From: Ptychodera flava
Taxonomy: Eukaryota > Hemichordata > Enteropneusta > Ptychoderidae
Assembly: GCF_041260155.1 (NCBI RefSeq)
Contig: NW_027248399.1
Span: forward strand, 461,001-525,000
DNA length: 64,000 bases
Reading direction: 5' to 3'
The notes under the pieces are model-generated. The model ran no database searches and was not told where the DNA came from. It saw nothing but the letters and a program-made list of their open reading frames with translations. Below, one piece after another: positions 39,201-52,300 of the stretch (its first letter is position 1; every line of letters starts with the position of its first letter). A program made the translations under genes and the position numbers.

Positions 39201-42200
39201 GGCTGAGGAAGTTAGGGGGTATCGCTAGGGGGTCTTATGTGCCGTTGGTTTACACTGAGATACAAGCACTACACTATGGAAACACCCGGCCTTCAACCCT
39301 ACAATTTCGAACCTGAATTCAGCGATTGCGAATTCCATGACTTCGAACCAGATTTGTCCGACGAATACATTGACACATCTACAGAGTCGGAAGGTGACGA
39401 CAGCATACACTCTTTCGATTCGGAAGAGAACCACGCTGAACTTGAAGGTAGCGACAACTGGTGTTCGTGTGGCAAATGCAGTGCAATGGCTTCGCAAGTG
39501 GAATGCATTTGCTGTCAAAAGTGTGACTTTCTACAAAGTAGACCAGAACTTGAACCAAACTCATGCATTACAGAACACGTCGATTTCAAAGTAGTGTGTC
39601 TTCACCCTGCTGTCCTTGGAACTGCGTTTATTCGACAAGAACTTAACCGGAAGCGTCGACATACCGACACTGTTGAAAGTGAAACCCTGTCAAACAAGTA
39701 AGTTGCGCGTTCTCTCTAGCCGTGTAGACCGTGTTTAGCCACATTGTTTCATCTTAGTTTCATCGGACGGGACCCGTGTAAGTTGTAAAGCCAGTGTATA
39801 AACCTTCGGATTAATTGATTCAAGTGTTCGTTGTTGTCAATAAATACAGTAAGTCGGCCGATGCAGATCAGTGGACGCTGACATTGGTCAGTGCGACTCT
39901 ATACTTGATCAAAACATGATTGACATGGCGTGATGACGCGACGTCCACGGTCCATGATCAAAGTAAACCAAATGCTTGCACGACCTTGTTCAAAACATTT
40001 TGAATGAGATAAGTCAAAGTCTTTGACTCGAACAATTTATGCCGACAACTAGTGCCTGGCTTTCGTCGGTCGACTACATGCCATGAGGTACAAGCGCAAT
40101 CATGACAATGTATACAATGTAGGGTTAGGTGTTTCCAGCTGCACGTTAATAATGTGAAGCATGATTACCAAATGTGGTTCTACCATGTCTCTATTGGAAC
40201 CCACACAGCATTTCCCTACTCAAAGTCAAACCACGGTCCCTCTCAAACCATGGACCTCTGTGCCGAGTCCATACTCAAAGAACTCGATCGTTCTTCATGG
40301 ATGTTAATGTAGTGGGATTGCCAATGGTTTATCATTCATATTATTCATAAACGATTGCTTTGAATTGATTGTTGGGGTGCAGGGCAACCGCCGACTTACT
40401 TGTTGAAGTGGGTCAGAGGGCTCCTCCCATGTCAGCAGCTCTAATTGTAGAGAAGTGGGTTTGTTGGCACATTGTACGAGGCGAAATTGTCTCTTCCTAC
40501 CTCCATGCTTGAACTATGACTGGGCTCAAATTACATAATTTTAAGAGAGAGAGAAAGAGAGTAGGACGATGGATATATTTCTGTTAATATTTTTACTCTG
40601 TCTTGTGAAACCGAAATCTGAAACATGTCCTCTATGTCGGCATTTACAGTCATAGTCTAGTGGTTAAACATAGTAGGATTTTGTTGGTAAAAATTATGAG
40701 CTGTTTCATTTGAATTACATTTTTATGGTAATAAATGTCCGTATTAAATGTCCATTTAGCAATACAGCAATTTTTGATGTCACTTATCCATGTAGTACCT
40801 ACCCTGCACTTGTGATTTTTAATTTAGACCAGGGTTTGACTAGAGAGTTATTTGTCACAGTTTAAATCAATGTGATATTCATTAATATTTCCTATCTTTG
40901 TTTTTTTAACAGGCAGTATCGTTTGGCTGCATACAGACAGTTTATTGCATGGGGACACTCCTGGCAACGTCTTGGTCAAGGTGTGAGAAAGGTTGTCCCA
41001 TCTTGTGTTGTCACTGCCATAAGAAACAAGTACCCAAAAGGAGACGGTGAAGATTGCATTGGGTTCAAGGAAAAGTAAGCACAACTACAACAGCATACAT
41101 TTGTCACTGCCGTTTGCCAAGGACACTCATACAAATCATAGACTTGAACATTTGTCACTGTCATCTTTTTTTATTGCACACAACACATTCATTTCTACAA
41201 AACTGTTAATATTGCTATTTACGATATATCCTTGATTCTGTCATAGCAATGACATTTGAGTCTTCTTTCAAAAACAGTGACATAGAAATTGTGGAAAGAT
41301 ATGCAAAGAAAGCATTTGTAAGAAGAAACATTTAAAAACACTTAAATCACATTGTTGTGGTATGATAAATACTGAAAGTTGAACACCAAGAAATGTTGCA
41401 ATATCACTATGCTTATCACTGCGAACTGTGACCTTTTTCACAGTCGATTTATGGAGTTGTTTTCAGCGAGAATCATTACTTCAGGCATATCTGAATAGCA
41501 ATAAAACACTGGATGGGCAAAACAGTTACATTTTTCAAGTTTCCTGTACTCAGTCTGAAATGAATAACTACAAGAGACTAGGTACACTTTAACGACAAAA
41601 TTTGTTCAGTGGAATCACTGCTACTGTTTTTTTTTCTACCTTGCTTTTTCGAATTGCTGCATTATTTGCACATTTCTGATTTGTCAGATTTATCTCACAT
41701 GGTGTTTACATGCGACACATAAAGTGACACTTTATTCATTCTGTAATTACAGTACAGCTGTACTGGGGAATGGGATGTCTAGATAAATAATTCTATATAC
41801 ATTTACATGCTAGCTTGTATTTTAAATACAATGTTTACAATAAAACAAATGACCAAGTAAATGTCTTGTGTAAATATGTTGTTTACAGGTACTGGTAGAA
41901 GACTGATAATGATAAGTACAGGAAAATAATAGCATTCAGGTCAGCAGAAGAAAGTACCATTTTCAGATATTGATAGCTGTGCTGATGACTTTTATGTTCA
42001 TAACAAGTTACATGTTTTCATTTATTTGCATTTCTTTTCTTTTGCATTGCGGTGCTATTGTCAGTTTTTTCATCGCTGAAACCGGCTTTGATACCTTTGT
42101 AGCAGATCTTCTTTTGGTGGTGCTGGCACAGGTGCTATATTCTTTGGGAGACTATTCACATGGTGTGTTCTTGTACTGGCCACTGGTACACTTTTGTCTT

Positions 42201-45200
42201 GTGCTATCTTTTGCAGCAGGGTGGATACTATCAGCTGCTTGGCCCACTCGTAGGACTTTTCTTCATACACTTTCTTCACTATCCATGTGTTGGTAGCTTT
42301 TGGACATACAGGTCTCCACTGCAAGTCACCATTCTTGTTTCTTCGATGGGCCCGGCCCACATTTGCATTGTGGTCGGTCGGTGCAGCAAGTTGGGTTCGG
42401 GCCAACATCTGCTCATAGTCAAACTCTTGACGTTTTGGTACGTATTTGGTCATCATACTATGGTAAACTTCAAGACTACCAGTATGACAGAATTCGCTGA
42501 GGTGTTTGATGTCCTTCAGGATTCTCTTATCAGTGACAATAGACATCAAGGCTTTGTGTGGTGCACTTCCCATCTTCATCCACTTCTTCTTTCTCTCAGC
42601 TTCTCTGCTGATGGGACCATGTACACACGCTTTCACTTTGCTAAACTCCCTGGGAAATTTGTGCTTATTGGCCACATGGTACCCAATTGATGACCACATT
42701 TCCACCAGTAGCTGTTCATCACCTTCACACTGAGCAGCACACCACCAGAGGTGATTGCAAATGGACTTGATCCAGGGGTTGAGATCTTCACACCCTTTCT
42801 TCTTTGCAGCTTGGGTCAGTCGCTTCTTGATTGAATTGGAGAAGTGCCATACGTCGAATTGGTGCTTTATACCTGGGTATTCTTTCAGCAACATGCTTCT
42901 GATTTGAACATGCCGGTCTGTAGCAAGGATGTTGATATTTATATTTGCACTGGTCAAATAATCCACAACTCTCTTGCATCCTTCTTTTTCCATCCTACTT
43001 GAGCTGCCAACTTCACTGCTTTGAACTAAACTGAAGTTTAGAATTTTGCTGGATTCCTCATCTATAACGGTGTATGTGCAGTATTTGGCACTGTACCCAG
43101 GTGAATCACACCGACCATCTCCGCAAATGTTGACTGTTGTTCTTGAATTATCTTGGATAATTGTTCTCTGCTCTTCTTCCCAAGCTGCATTGATGGATGG
43201 TGACACATAGTTCTTCTGGTTGAGAAAATATGTGGATTTGCCAATAAACTCTAAGTTGAGAAGCATGGCAAAATGACTGATGCGTTGATAGGATAGACCA
43301 CTGATCAGTATGGCAGCAGACACCAGTAGATTACCAGCAGGCATCTTGCCAAAACATGGTTGAGAGTCCCACTGTAAAATGCGATGTCCATTGAAACAGA
43401 ATGTTGTGACTGAAAGTAGTGTGCCATCTGTAGTTTTCTTCTTAGTGTCGTCAGGGGATGTGCTGCTATTACACTGGGGACAGGTTAAACAGTTTAGCAG
43501 AATATCTAACTGTTGCTCAAAAACTATGAATTTTCTGTCTTCAGCTAATGACTTGGCAATATCGCATGGTTCATCGCCTTCTGTGTCGGTGAGGCTGTCT
43601 TCAACTGAGTCTGGGTTAAATGACAGGTCTTCTACGTCATCGTAGTCGTCTTCTATTGATGACTGTGATGTGTCCATGTCTTGACTTGTGATGTCAGACA
43701 GTGTTGTTTCATGGGTATCTGATCGTTTTTTGCATGTTGGTGTGGATGTTGCATTGAAGGGGGATGTCATCATGATTCTTGGTTCTGGAGTATGGGATCT
43801 TTCGATATTTTCAACACTTCTAGATTTCTGGGAATAGGTGTGATCATGCTGGGTGGTTGTCACTCTTCTGGTGACATCTATGTTGCAATTTGGACACGGA
43901 GAGTATGACAGCTGTGTATCCAGGTCAGTCTGTACTGAAGCATCTTGTTGATTTGGGATAGTTTGGGTGCCAACATCATTACTTGCATTTTCCATGGTTT
44001 GAATACCAATTTCTGCAGTGTTGTGTTTTGAAATGCACTGTAACATAAAAAGATAAAATGCATCAGTCAGATTATTTTTTTTATAAATGCTAAATGATTC
44101 TTCTTGACAAGAAACAGTCTTCCTATCATATTTCTGAATATAAGTAATACAAAAAGTACAGAAATACCCACAATTCTTGAGTATACTTGTCCTCAGTCAA
44201 ATGACTTTATGATTTAACAAATCTCTTCATTACACATGGAAACTTGGTCAACAAGGTCAAAGCAAACTCTTTTGCCCATGGAAAGATATTTTTGTTATAT
44301 TATAGAGGAAATTCACATATTCCACATGCATTGAAACCATTTCAGCTGCTTATAACTTCAATGCAACTTACACAGTGAAACAGTATTTAGTGAATATTTA
44401 TAAAATTGTAATGTTTAATGTTATTCAGAAATTCAGAAAAAAAACAGTTTATACATATAAAACAATACACACCTGATCTTGACTTGTGAGTAATGTTGGA
44501 TGACATATGGTCCCATTCTGTCCAGATTCAACTACTATGGTGGTGTTATTGTCATCATGTCGCTTGACTTTTTTAACTGTTGGATTAATGAGAACATTGT
44601 TATGCTAAAGACGCACATCAAATGTATTTTGTACAATGCCATACCGGTATAGTTGTAAGATGAAAATTGTTCTAAGCTCATGCATGCATACAATACATCC
44701 AATTACAATTATCATCAAAAGTCACAGCTATGAAAATGATACAAGTTCGTTGATACCAAAAGCAGTGTTGTTTGACGTTATGTAACAAAAAATGATTGGT
44801 GATCATGGGTTCTAAATTTTACAATGAAATTTGAAATGCACTTACCAATGCGTTGGATCAGTTGATTTCCATTTTCTTCAACCAGTGCTTGCGTCTCTGA
44901 TTCCAGAATCAATTTGTCCACAAACTATAAAATTAAGCACAGAAAATTTTGATTTAGAATACATTGTGCTCATATATTCAATTAGTATACTTCAATATAA
45001 CTACTTAATCACCTTTCTATATATACCGGTAAAGTGTCTACGGACAGTGGGAGGATGGGGGGGGGGGGGTCAATTTTTCTTTTCACTATAATGGTCATTG
45101 AAGTGTAAACATTCAAGCGTCTCTCTTCTCAGTAATCAGACCAGTGTCCTGTCACGCTACAATTGATTAGAACTCTCTAAATTTATACTACAAACTGCTA

Positions 45201-48200
45201 AAATCAAATCCCTCATTGGGAAAAGAAAGTGACCAGTACGTAGGGAGGCCGCTACCACATGGCACCTGAACGAACTTTTAGTTCGTTCACCGTTCATGCC
45301 CGACATGCCCGTGAAAGTGAAAGCAAACTAAAGCACACGTTCAATAGAGTTCGACAAGAGCTCTATGCATGTAAACTAAACTAGTAACAAAAACACATGA
45401 AGCAATATCGCTTAGTTATCGACTGCCGAAATATTCCGGGTCCCGCAGCCAAAACAGCTTGCAGTGGGGTTGGGAAATTCAGTGCTGGAAACGACTTCGG
45501 CCGTAACTGTTGGGTACGGAAACGACCAGTTACCATAGGAAGCCATACTAGTTTATAATGCATGGAGTTGAACGGATCTTCGATCGCCTGGTGACGAAGC
45601 CAACTTAGCGACCAAATTGATATGTTTTCGGGCAAAACACTTCGATAAGCACTGCAAGCTATTATCGATTTGTCGTTAGATTTCAAACGCTCGAATAGAA
45701 TTGAATGTCGAATTTGCTCCACCTATTTAGCCATTGAAACGCTGGTTTCAAAATATGGACACTTCTTTTTAATAACAACGTACTTTTATCGAAAAATGGG
45801 AACTCAAAGTGCTAGTTGTCCAGCTGATATAAATTTATAGCAAGGAAAAGGAGTGACAGATTTCCGAGACAATTTCAAGGGAGGGAGGGAGACAAAGCGG
45901 ACGACCGGAAACGGCTCAGTTGTCAACTTGAAATGGAGTGTCCGTCGTCAAGCGAAACAATAGATGTTGTACACACTTTCTCGTGGCACAAAATTAAACT
46001 TCAAACACACTAAATGTCCTCGCGACAGAAAATTATACTACGATTTATCCTTTCAACAAGCAGACGTAAAACAATATTAAAATTTTCCTGTGTAATAACA
46101 AATCAGCTGGTCGTGAGCTAATCGGAAACCGCGGTTCTGAGTCGCCGTTTGTCTGCTGTCAACTTGTTGCAATGTCGATACCGACCACGGTACCAAAAAG
46201 AACCGTGAACAGACCTACTCGCTTCAAGGCACACAAATCATAAAACAAGCATAAAACAAGTAACAATCAAAAACTTAGCGAGAATTCCTTATAGATCGTT
46301 TCAGGAAAATCCGTCGTAATTCCGCATTAGAAAGTATACTTCACTTAAAAATGCGACAATTTATTTGTGTATTTTACAATGTAGGCCTAGTGGCGGAATC
46401 TCTAAGTATTTTTCGACTCTAACTTGCTTTTGCGGTACTTATAAAATTCGAGAAAATAAATGAACTAACAACACAAAAGCCGAATTATAAAGTTTAGTCT
46501 GACGTGTCAATATTTTGTCTACATGTAAGACAAAACTTCATATTTGCTCATGTCGGACATTTGCCTGCGATCCATAATGATGAACGTTATCATCTACGCA
46601 AAGCTTCTAATTCAGAACTAGCAGAGTATAAATGACTACTGACAAAATGTCTTCCCATGCACAAGAAATTATGCGATATATCTAGCATGATGTGATTTTT
46701 AGTTGTGAGAAAGTCGATCAATCCCTTTCCTGAATTCTTTGACACCCTTGTCAGACTAGGCATTTTACCGTATGGATCGTTTCCGGTGTTGTGACGCGGA
46801 CGCTAGTTGCGTTGTTGTGATGAAATATGACCGCGCAAAAACAAACCTTTGATTTCAATTGATAACACGATATTTATGTTTTTAAATACCTATGCGATGT
46901 CGTCCGAATAACAAGTATAACAAGTAAACTTTTTGGTGAGAAAGGTGATCAAAACACAACTCTCCGGCGGCTCAGAAAAATCATAAATATTGCCAACTAA
47001 CCTCTTTTCTGTTACGGAGAGAGTTTCTCTCAATCGTCTTTGATGTCCTCGAGCTCCTTTTCACCAACGTTTTCCAGTAGTTTTGCGGTACGGCACCATC
47101 TCGAAGTCGTTTCCTTATTCCGATTTGGTTGTGAATCGTCGAACTGCCGACAAAGTCATCGTCTTGAAAGTGGTCTTCGCATACGCAAAAACTTGAACTG
47201 TACTTATAGTTTTGAAAACTAATGTCAGTGCCGATGTTTAACAGCCACAATTTGCAGAGGCGGGGTTTTTTCATCGGGTTGGGAATGATATAGAATGCTT
47301 TATCCAAATCTCGCTCACGATCATTGTCACATCCGTAATATTTACAGGCAGGCATGTTTCCGTTGTTCCCGTGCACACAAGTTGTAGGTAGACGAGACTC
47401 CCTAGATCAGACCCCCTAGCCGATGCATCAAAACCCGAAAACTTTACGTCATCATCCGGGTATTTCTCCCGGCATGCTTTACGGATGAGTAGCAAATATG
47501 GCTACCCACAGTCGAATAGAAAAGGCTCCATATTGGCCGATTTTAATTTTTATTTTCGTGTATAACTTCAACAAACCGCACTTTCTGTGCAAAAAGTTAT
47601 GATAAATGCATTTCTGGCATAAATATACACCTGTATACAACAGATTATATTTTGGGTGGACCATCCCTTTAATACATGAAATCTGCTGGTAGAAGCACAC
47701 TCATCTAATACAAGACACTTTGTTTAATCAATAATACATTAATTTTGTATCTTTAAGGCTGATGTTGGAGTGTACATTTCACTGTATGTCCAAGCACAGC
47801 CCTGACAGTAAACATTGGTTTTCCTTTGACACAAATTCTCCTCTCTGCTTGTATTACACCAAGCTGCATTTTCGTGCAATGATATTAAAGCTGTAAATAT
47901 TAACCTTGTAACTCACCTGCTTTTCTTGCCTTTCATTTTATTGAATAACTTCTCCCGGTTCCTCAAGATCTCTTCTTCATTCAGGGAACCATCACTGTTC
48001 TTGTTGCCATTGGCAACTGGAGCTGACATCTTAGTGTCGATTTTTGCAGCTATGTAAAAGAAACAAAAAATTTTATTAACAGAGTTACAATATCCACCTA
48101 TACAAAAACTACTAATTCTGATATAGAAACCTTACACAATTTAGAGATAAAAATATTGATTCATATTTGAAAAGGGCCGGTAGCTGTGATTTTTGATGAT

Positions 48201-49280
48201 TTTTTTGCTGTTTTTTAATACGTCCATTGTAAGTTCTTGCTTTACTCCCAAAATTATGATAAACCACCTACTGTTCAACTTGCAACCACAGTTTATGTAT
48301 GTGTAGAATGTACATTTGAATTCTAGTCCAGAGTCGAGACCTGAATTCACATGTGAACAGTAACAATGCAGTTCACACATGTACAGGCTGAATTGACAAG
48401 CTGAGTACTGTGTATTTCAACATGCTTTGGAGAGTAGAGCAAGAAACCGTATTCGACACTACAAACAAAAACAGTGAAAAATTCATCAAAAGTAAGAAGA
48501 GTTACACACCCTTTACCTGCAAAAATCAACTGATGTCAAATATTTTTACACTAGATAACTGAACCATTTGATAATGGAAAAAATAGTCTGACATTTCCTA
48601 CTCATAATTGTATGGGCAAGCAAAACTGTATTTCACTGTACAAAAAGATGCCATACGTACAACAGGACTTTTGTTATTGACAGAAAGCTGATAAACATTG
48701 CCAGAATGACATATGATGAGTTTGACCTTGATAAATGAATGCAATCCTATTTAAGGACAAAAGAACTATTTCTCTTACTAGTATTATTGAATTAAAGCAG
48801 TGGTAAATTACTGTACCAGATGGTTAGTGTGGGTGCTTTAAAATTGCATAATACTGTACCTACTGTTTGTAAAAGCATTTTTTGTATTTTACTGATACAC
48901 AGAGTTCAAGGTATACAGGACTGTGATTTCACAAATAATACGTTTGAATTTATGTATATTCAATTTAATAATTCACTCCAAATTTATCCATTGTTGTGAA
49001 GACAAATTCTGATATCCTAACTCATAGATGAAAATGTGAGCAAAACAGACAATATTCTGCTACTCGTGTGAAAAAGAATTCCCTAAAGAAAACAGTCCTC
49101 TGATTTCGGTCTGTTACTATGGTTACTATCATAATATACAATAAAATCTTCAAATTCATGTATATTTCGTCCAACTATTCACTCCTGAATTCTCTCCATA
49201 GGGACCTGGGTATATGTTGTAAAGACAATTCATACAGTGATTCAACAAAAATGCTCAGCTGAAAATGTGTGCAATGCAAT

Positions 49281-49314
<34 letters not shown>

Positions 49315-52300
49315 GCTTCAAGAATCATCTGGTTGTTGGTCACTATTTCTATGGTTACTATTTCTATGGTTACTGTCATGTCTCACACACTTGATCAATC
49401 ATGAATGATTCCATGCCGCTTACCATTTTTCTTATTTTTATTTTCCTTTTCTTTCACCTTCTCATCTTTCTTGGGATCAATGATCATCGAAGACACTTTC
49501 TTTTTGGACTTCTCAGATTCCTGAAAAGTTCTCATCTGAAAGATAATGTCAGGTACATGTTAGCAATGAACACAGAAGTCACACTTATTATTCTCCCAAA
49601 GTCACAAGAACAAGCAGTTACTTATTGCTGCATAGGCTATGCTACAGAGCAGTATAACAGTTTATTGTTTGTATATTTGATATACCGTATAAATTGTGTT
49701 CTTGTTATCTTTGCAGTGAGTATCAGTGTTGCAGCCAGGATGCGCCCTTGCAATAATGTCCCCAAACAAAACCCTTTATCCCACATCCTCGCCCATCTTG
49801 GGTCACTTCGGGTGCACGCACTTATGTGTTGACTGTGCTCAATGGGTGTAGTCTGCCAGTAATATGTGTGTACTGACGATGGCCTTTGTTTTGCATTATT
49901 TTGAGGATTCTATTTACGTATTTTTGAAGCTGTGATTAAAAGTAACTAAAACACTGCACTTGGTTGTAGTCCAACTTAACTATGATTGAAGGCAGATATC
50001 GTACTGTTACAATTGCCTGAAATTAAAAGCATAACGACGGACCCCCCCCCCCTTGAATTTTGTTTTATTTTGTGAAATGAATTTTATAATAAAAAATACC
50101 GCAATTATACGGTGTCGCTCAAATTTGATCAGAATTGGTACATACCAAAGATCAACAATAAGTGTTATTTCTATCTGTTCAGTGCAGGAAAATTATGCAT
50201 TGATTTTATGACAATTTCTGCACAGTACAACCAGAAAAACAACAAGAAATACAACCAGAAAAACAACAAGAAATATTTAAACAAGAAAATTAAGAATGAC
50301 AAAAGTAATTAAGGTCTGAAACTTTAGGTACTGAAGGTCAACTTTAGCAACATGCGTAGCACGAGAATCTTTCTACCATGGATGTACAAAAATAGACATC
50401 CATATGGTTTCAGCAGATCTGTTAATATGTCACAGTTCATAAACAATGACAGGAAATGACAAATTAGCTGTTTCAGTTACTGCTATCACTCCCAAACATA
50501 ATAGGTACCCTGCATACAAATACGTTAAAGGTCAAAATCCTCTTATTCAGATGTGTGGGCTGATTCAGTTCACTGCCACCACTCCTGCACACTTGCAGTA
50601 TTTCCTTTTTTCTTACCTCATTTGCACATTTTCACACTGATGTGTTAATTTGAACAATTCACATCTCAACCCCTACATCTACCTGTACACCAAATACTGA
50701 GATGGTAGCTTTGGCGGTATGGGAGCCTTTGTGTGTGACGGACATACATCCGCACATACCCACAAATATACAGACACAGACGCCACTCAGACTCATCATA
50801 TAAGCTCTTTTTTGTATTTATATATAAAACAAAATATGAGCTAAAAAAACATTTAATTGACAACTGACAATGTTGTCTCCAAAATGTGTAAAATGTCCCC
50901 CAAAATAAACAGCAGTGGGACACAGTGTCCTGTGGTTTAAAATATCCTGGCTGCAACACCGGAGTATATCTGTGATCAAAATATACAGCACTGATTACAT
51001 GACACGCTTATATGAACTGGGTCAGTCTATCTAGACTACAGGGGAGTTTTGAAAATGTACATGTAAACAATTGAATCAAATAACATGAACTATAAACTAG
51101 TAAGTCTGTAGAATGTCAACAGCCTCTGTGCCATTTTGTCCTACTGACTTTGTGAAGTACCGTAGTTGTGCGATATACAAGTGCAAACAACATGTATCTT
51201 GTTTTTTTAACAATCAGTCATATGAGAAACCTCTGTGTATAGTCATTTCTTACATTATTCCAAACACAGTTGGTTACATTGATAGAAATGAAGTCAACTT
51301 GAAGGACTGTAAACTGTCTACCAGATTTTCAAAACGAAAATAATATGAAAATTGCGTTTACATTGTATGCTCAGTACGAAGTGAGAATAACCATATTAAC
51401 AAACCTGTTTTGGTTTTTTTGCTTCTACTTTTCTAGATTCTTCAGCTGCTTTCAACATCTTCTGAAAAATCTCCGTAAAACAGTCATAGGATCGACTGAC
51501 ATTCCTTTCTTTCAAGTCATCCTTGTATTTATCCCGGAATTCTTGATGGACATCGTCGATGAACTTGTCAACATATGACAACGTCAAAATCTTTTGATAC
51601 GCAACCTGCAGAAAAATCAAAGGATCAATGCTTTGGTATTGGATAAATCTTGGGACCGAAAGCAATGCACTGTGGGTAAAGATGAACAAATGGAAGGGGT
51701 AGATGAGGTGATACTAGAATGGTGATAGGATGGGAACTGTACAGACCTGAGTTTGCTATCTGCTATTACTACATTCAATGGACAAAAAGTACCCTCTCAC
51801 CGATCTCATCAACATCACCTATCCATGTTAATTTTGTGTTTGAACAGAAATTGCAATCGTGATGCAGGAAACTGTTTCTGGTTGGTTTGTTTAATACATT
51901 GGAAATAAAAATTTAGTTTTATAATACGGTATAGTACACTGCAGGTATAAGGATTGACAGTTTCACTTCTTTTCCCATTTTGTAACATCGCAAACAGGAC
52001 TTGCATAAGATGATTTTAATTTCAATTCATGTTGACTATCATTGAACACAGTCAAAAACTGAGACGATGATGTGATCACGTTCCAACTTACCACAAAAAC
52101 CAATTCAAATTCATTGTCTAATTTATATTTTAGAGTCAAGGCTTGGTGGTTGATGTGTTGCTTCCGCCCCTCTCCTGTAAGAAGAAAAGTATGATATGTA
52201 TAAGGTGTATCTTTATAGCCAATCAGTGGCATGTATAAGACATGTTGAGGACAAGGTGGCCTAGGCTATCAATAATAATTGTAACACACCTCATCCGCAG

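Larger units (their letters stand above)
38980..47672. mobile_element. Complete Kolobok-type DNA transposon carrying a transposase and a P2X7-ballast gene
   Basis: The element body is 38984-47668 (8685 bp). It starts AGGGATGGTCCACCCAAA and ends with the exact inverted complement of those 18 bases, with weaker similarity further in. TTAA lies at 38980-38983 and 47669-47672. TTAA duplication, AGGG termini and a THAP-domain DDE transposase together are the diagnostic set of the Kolobok superfamily; piggyBac shares only the TTAA. Both genes have intact frames after splicing. They run inward from the two ends and converge at 41079-42069. Near-identical subterminal blocks lie about 200 bp inside each end (39178-39198 and 47432-47453; 39224-39235 and 47409-47420). 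The element sits in an SRPRA intron in neutral position relative to splice sites. Confidence 0.88.

Noticed and set aside
39276-41078. A complete P2X receptor gene
   Set aside because: No transmembrane segments or extracellular ATP-binding domain are present in or around the two exons; only the ballast domain exists.
42160-42690. 176-codon plus-strand open frame
   Set aside because: It is antisense to the well-supported transposase exon.
38984-47668. Identification of the large element as piggyBac because of TTAA
   Set aside because: The transposase has an N-terminal THAP finger and the DVWH-type catalytic region, not the piggyBac DDD domain with a C-terminal cysteine-rich finger, and the ends begin AGGG rather than CCC.
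49401-49832. 143-codon plus-strand open frame
   Set aside because: It overlaps SRPRA exon 49424-49520 in antisense and runs into a hAT-like repeat; its hydrophobic start is the complement of the lysine-rich linker.
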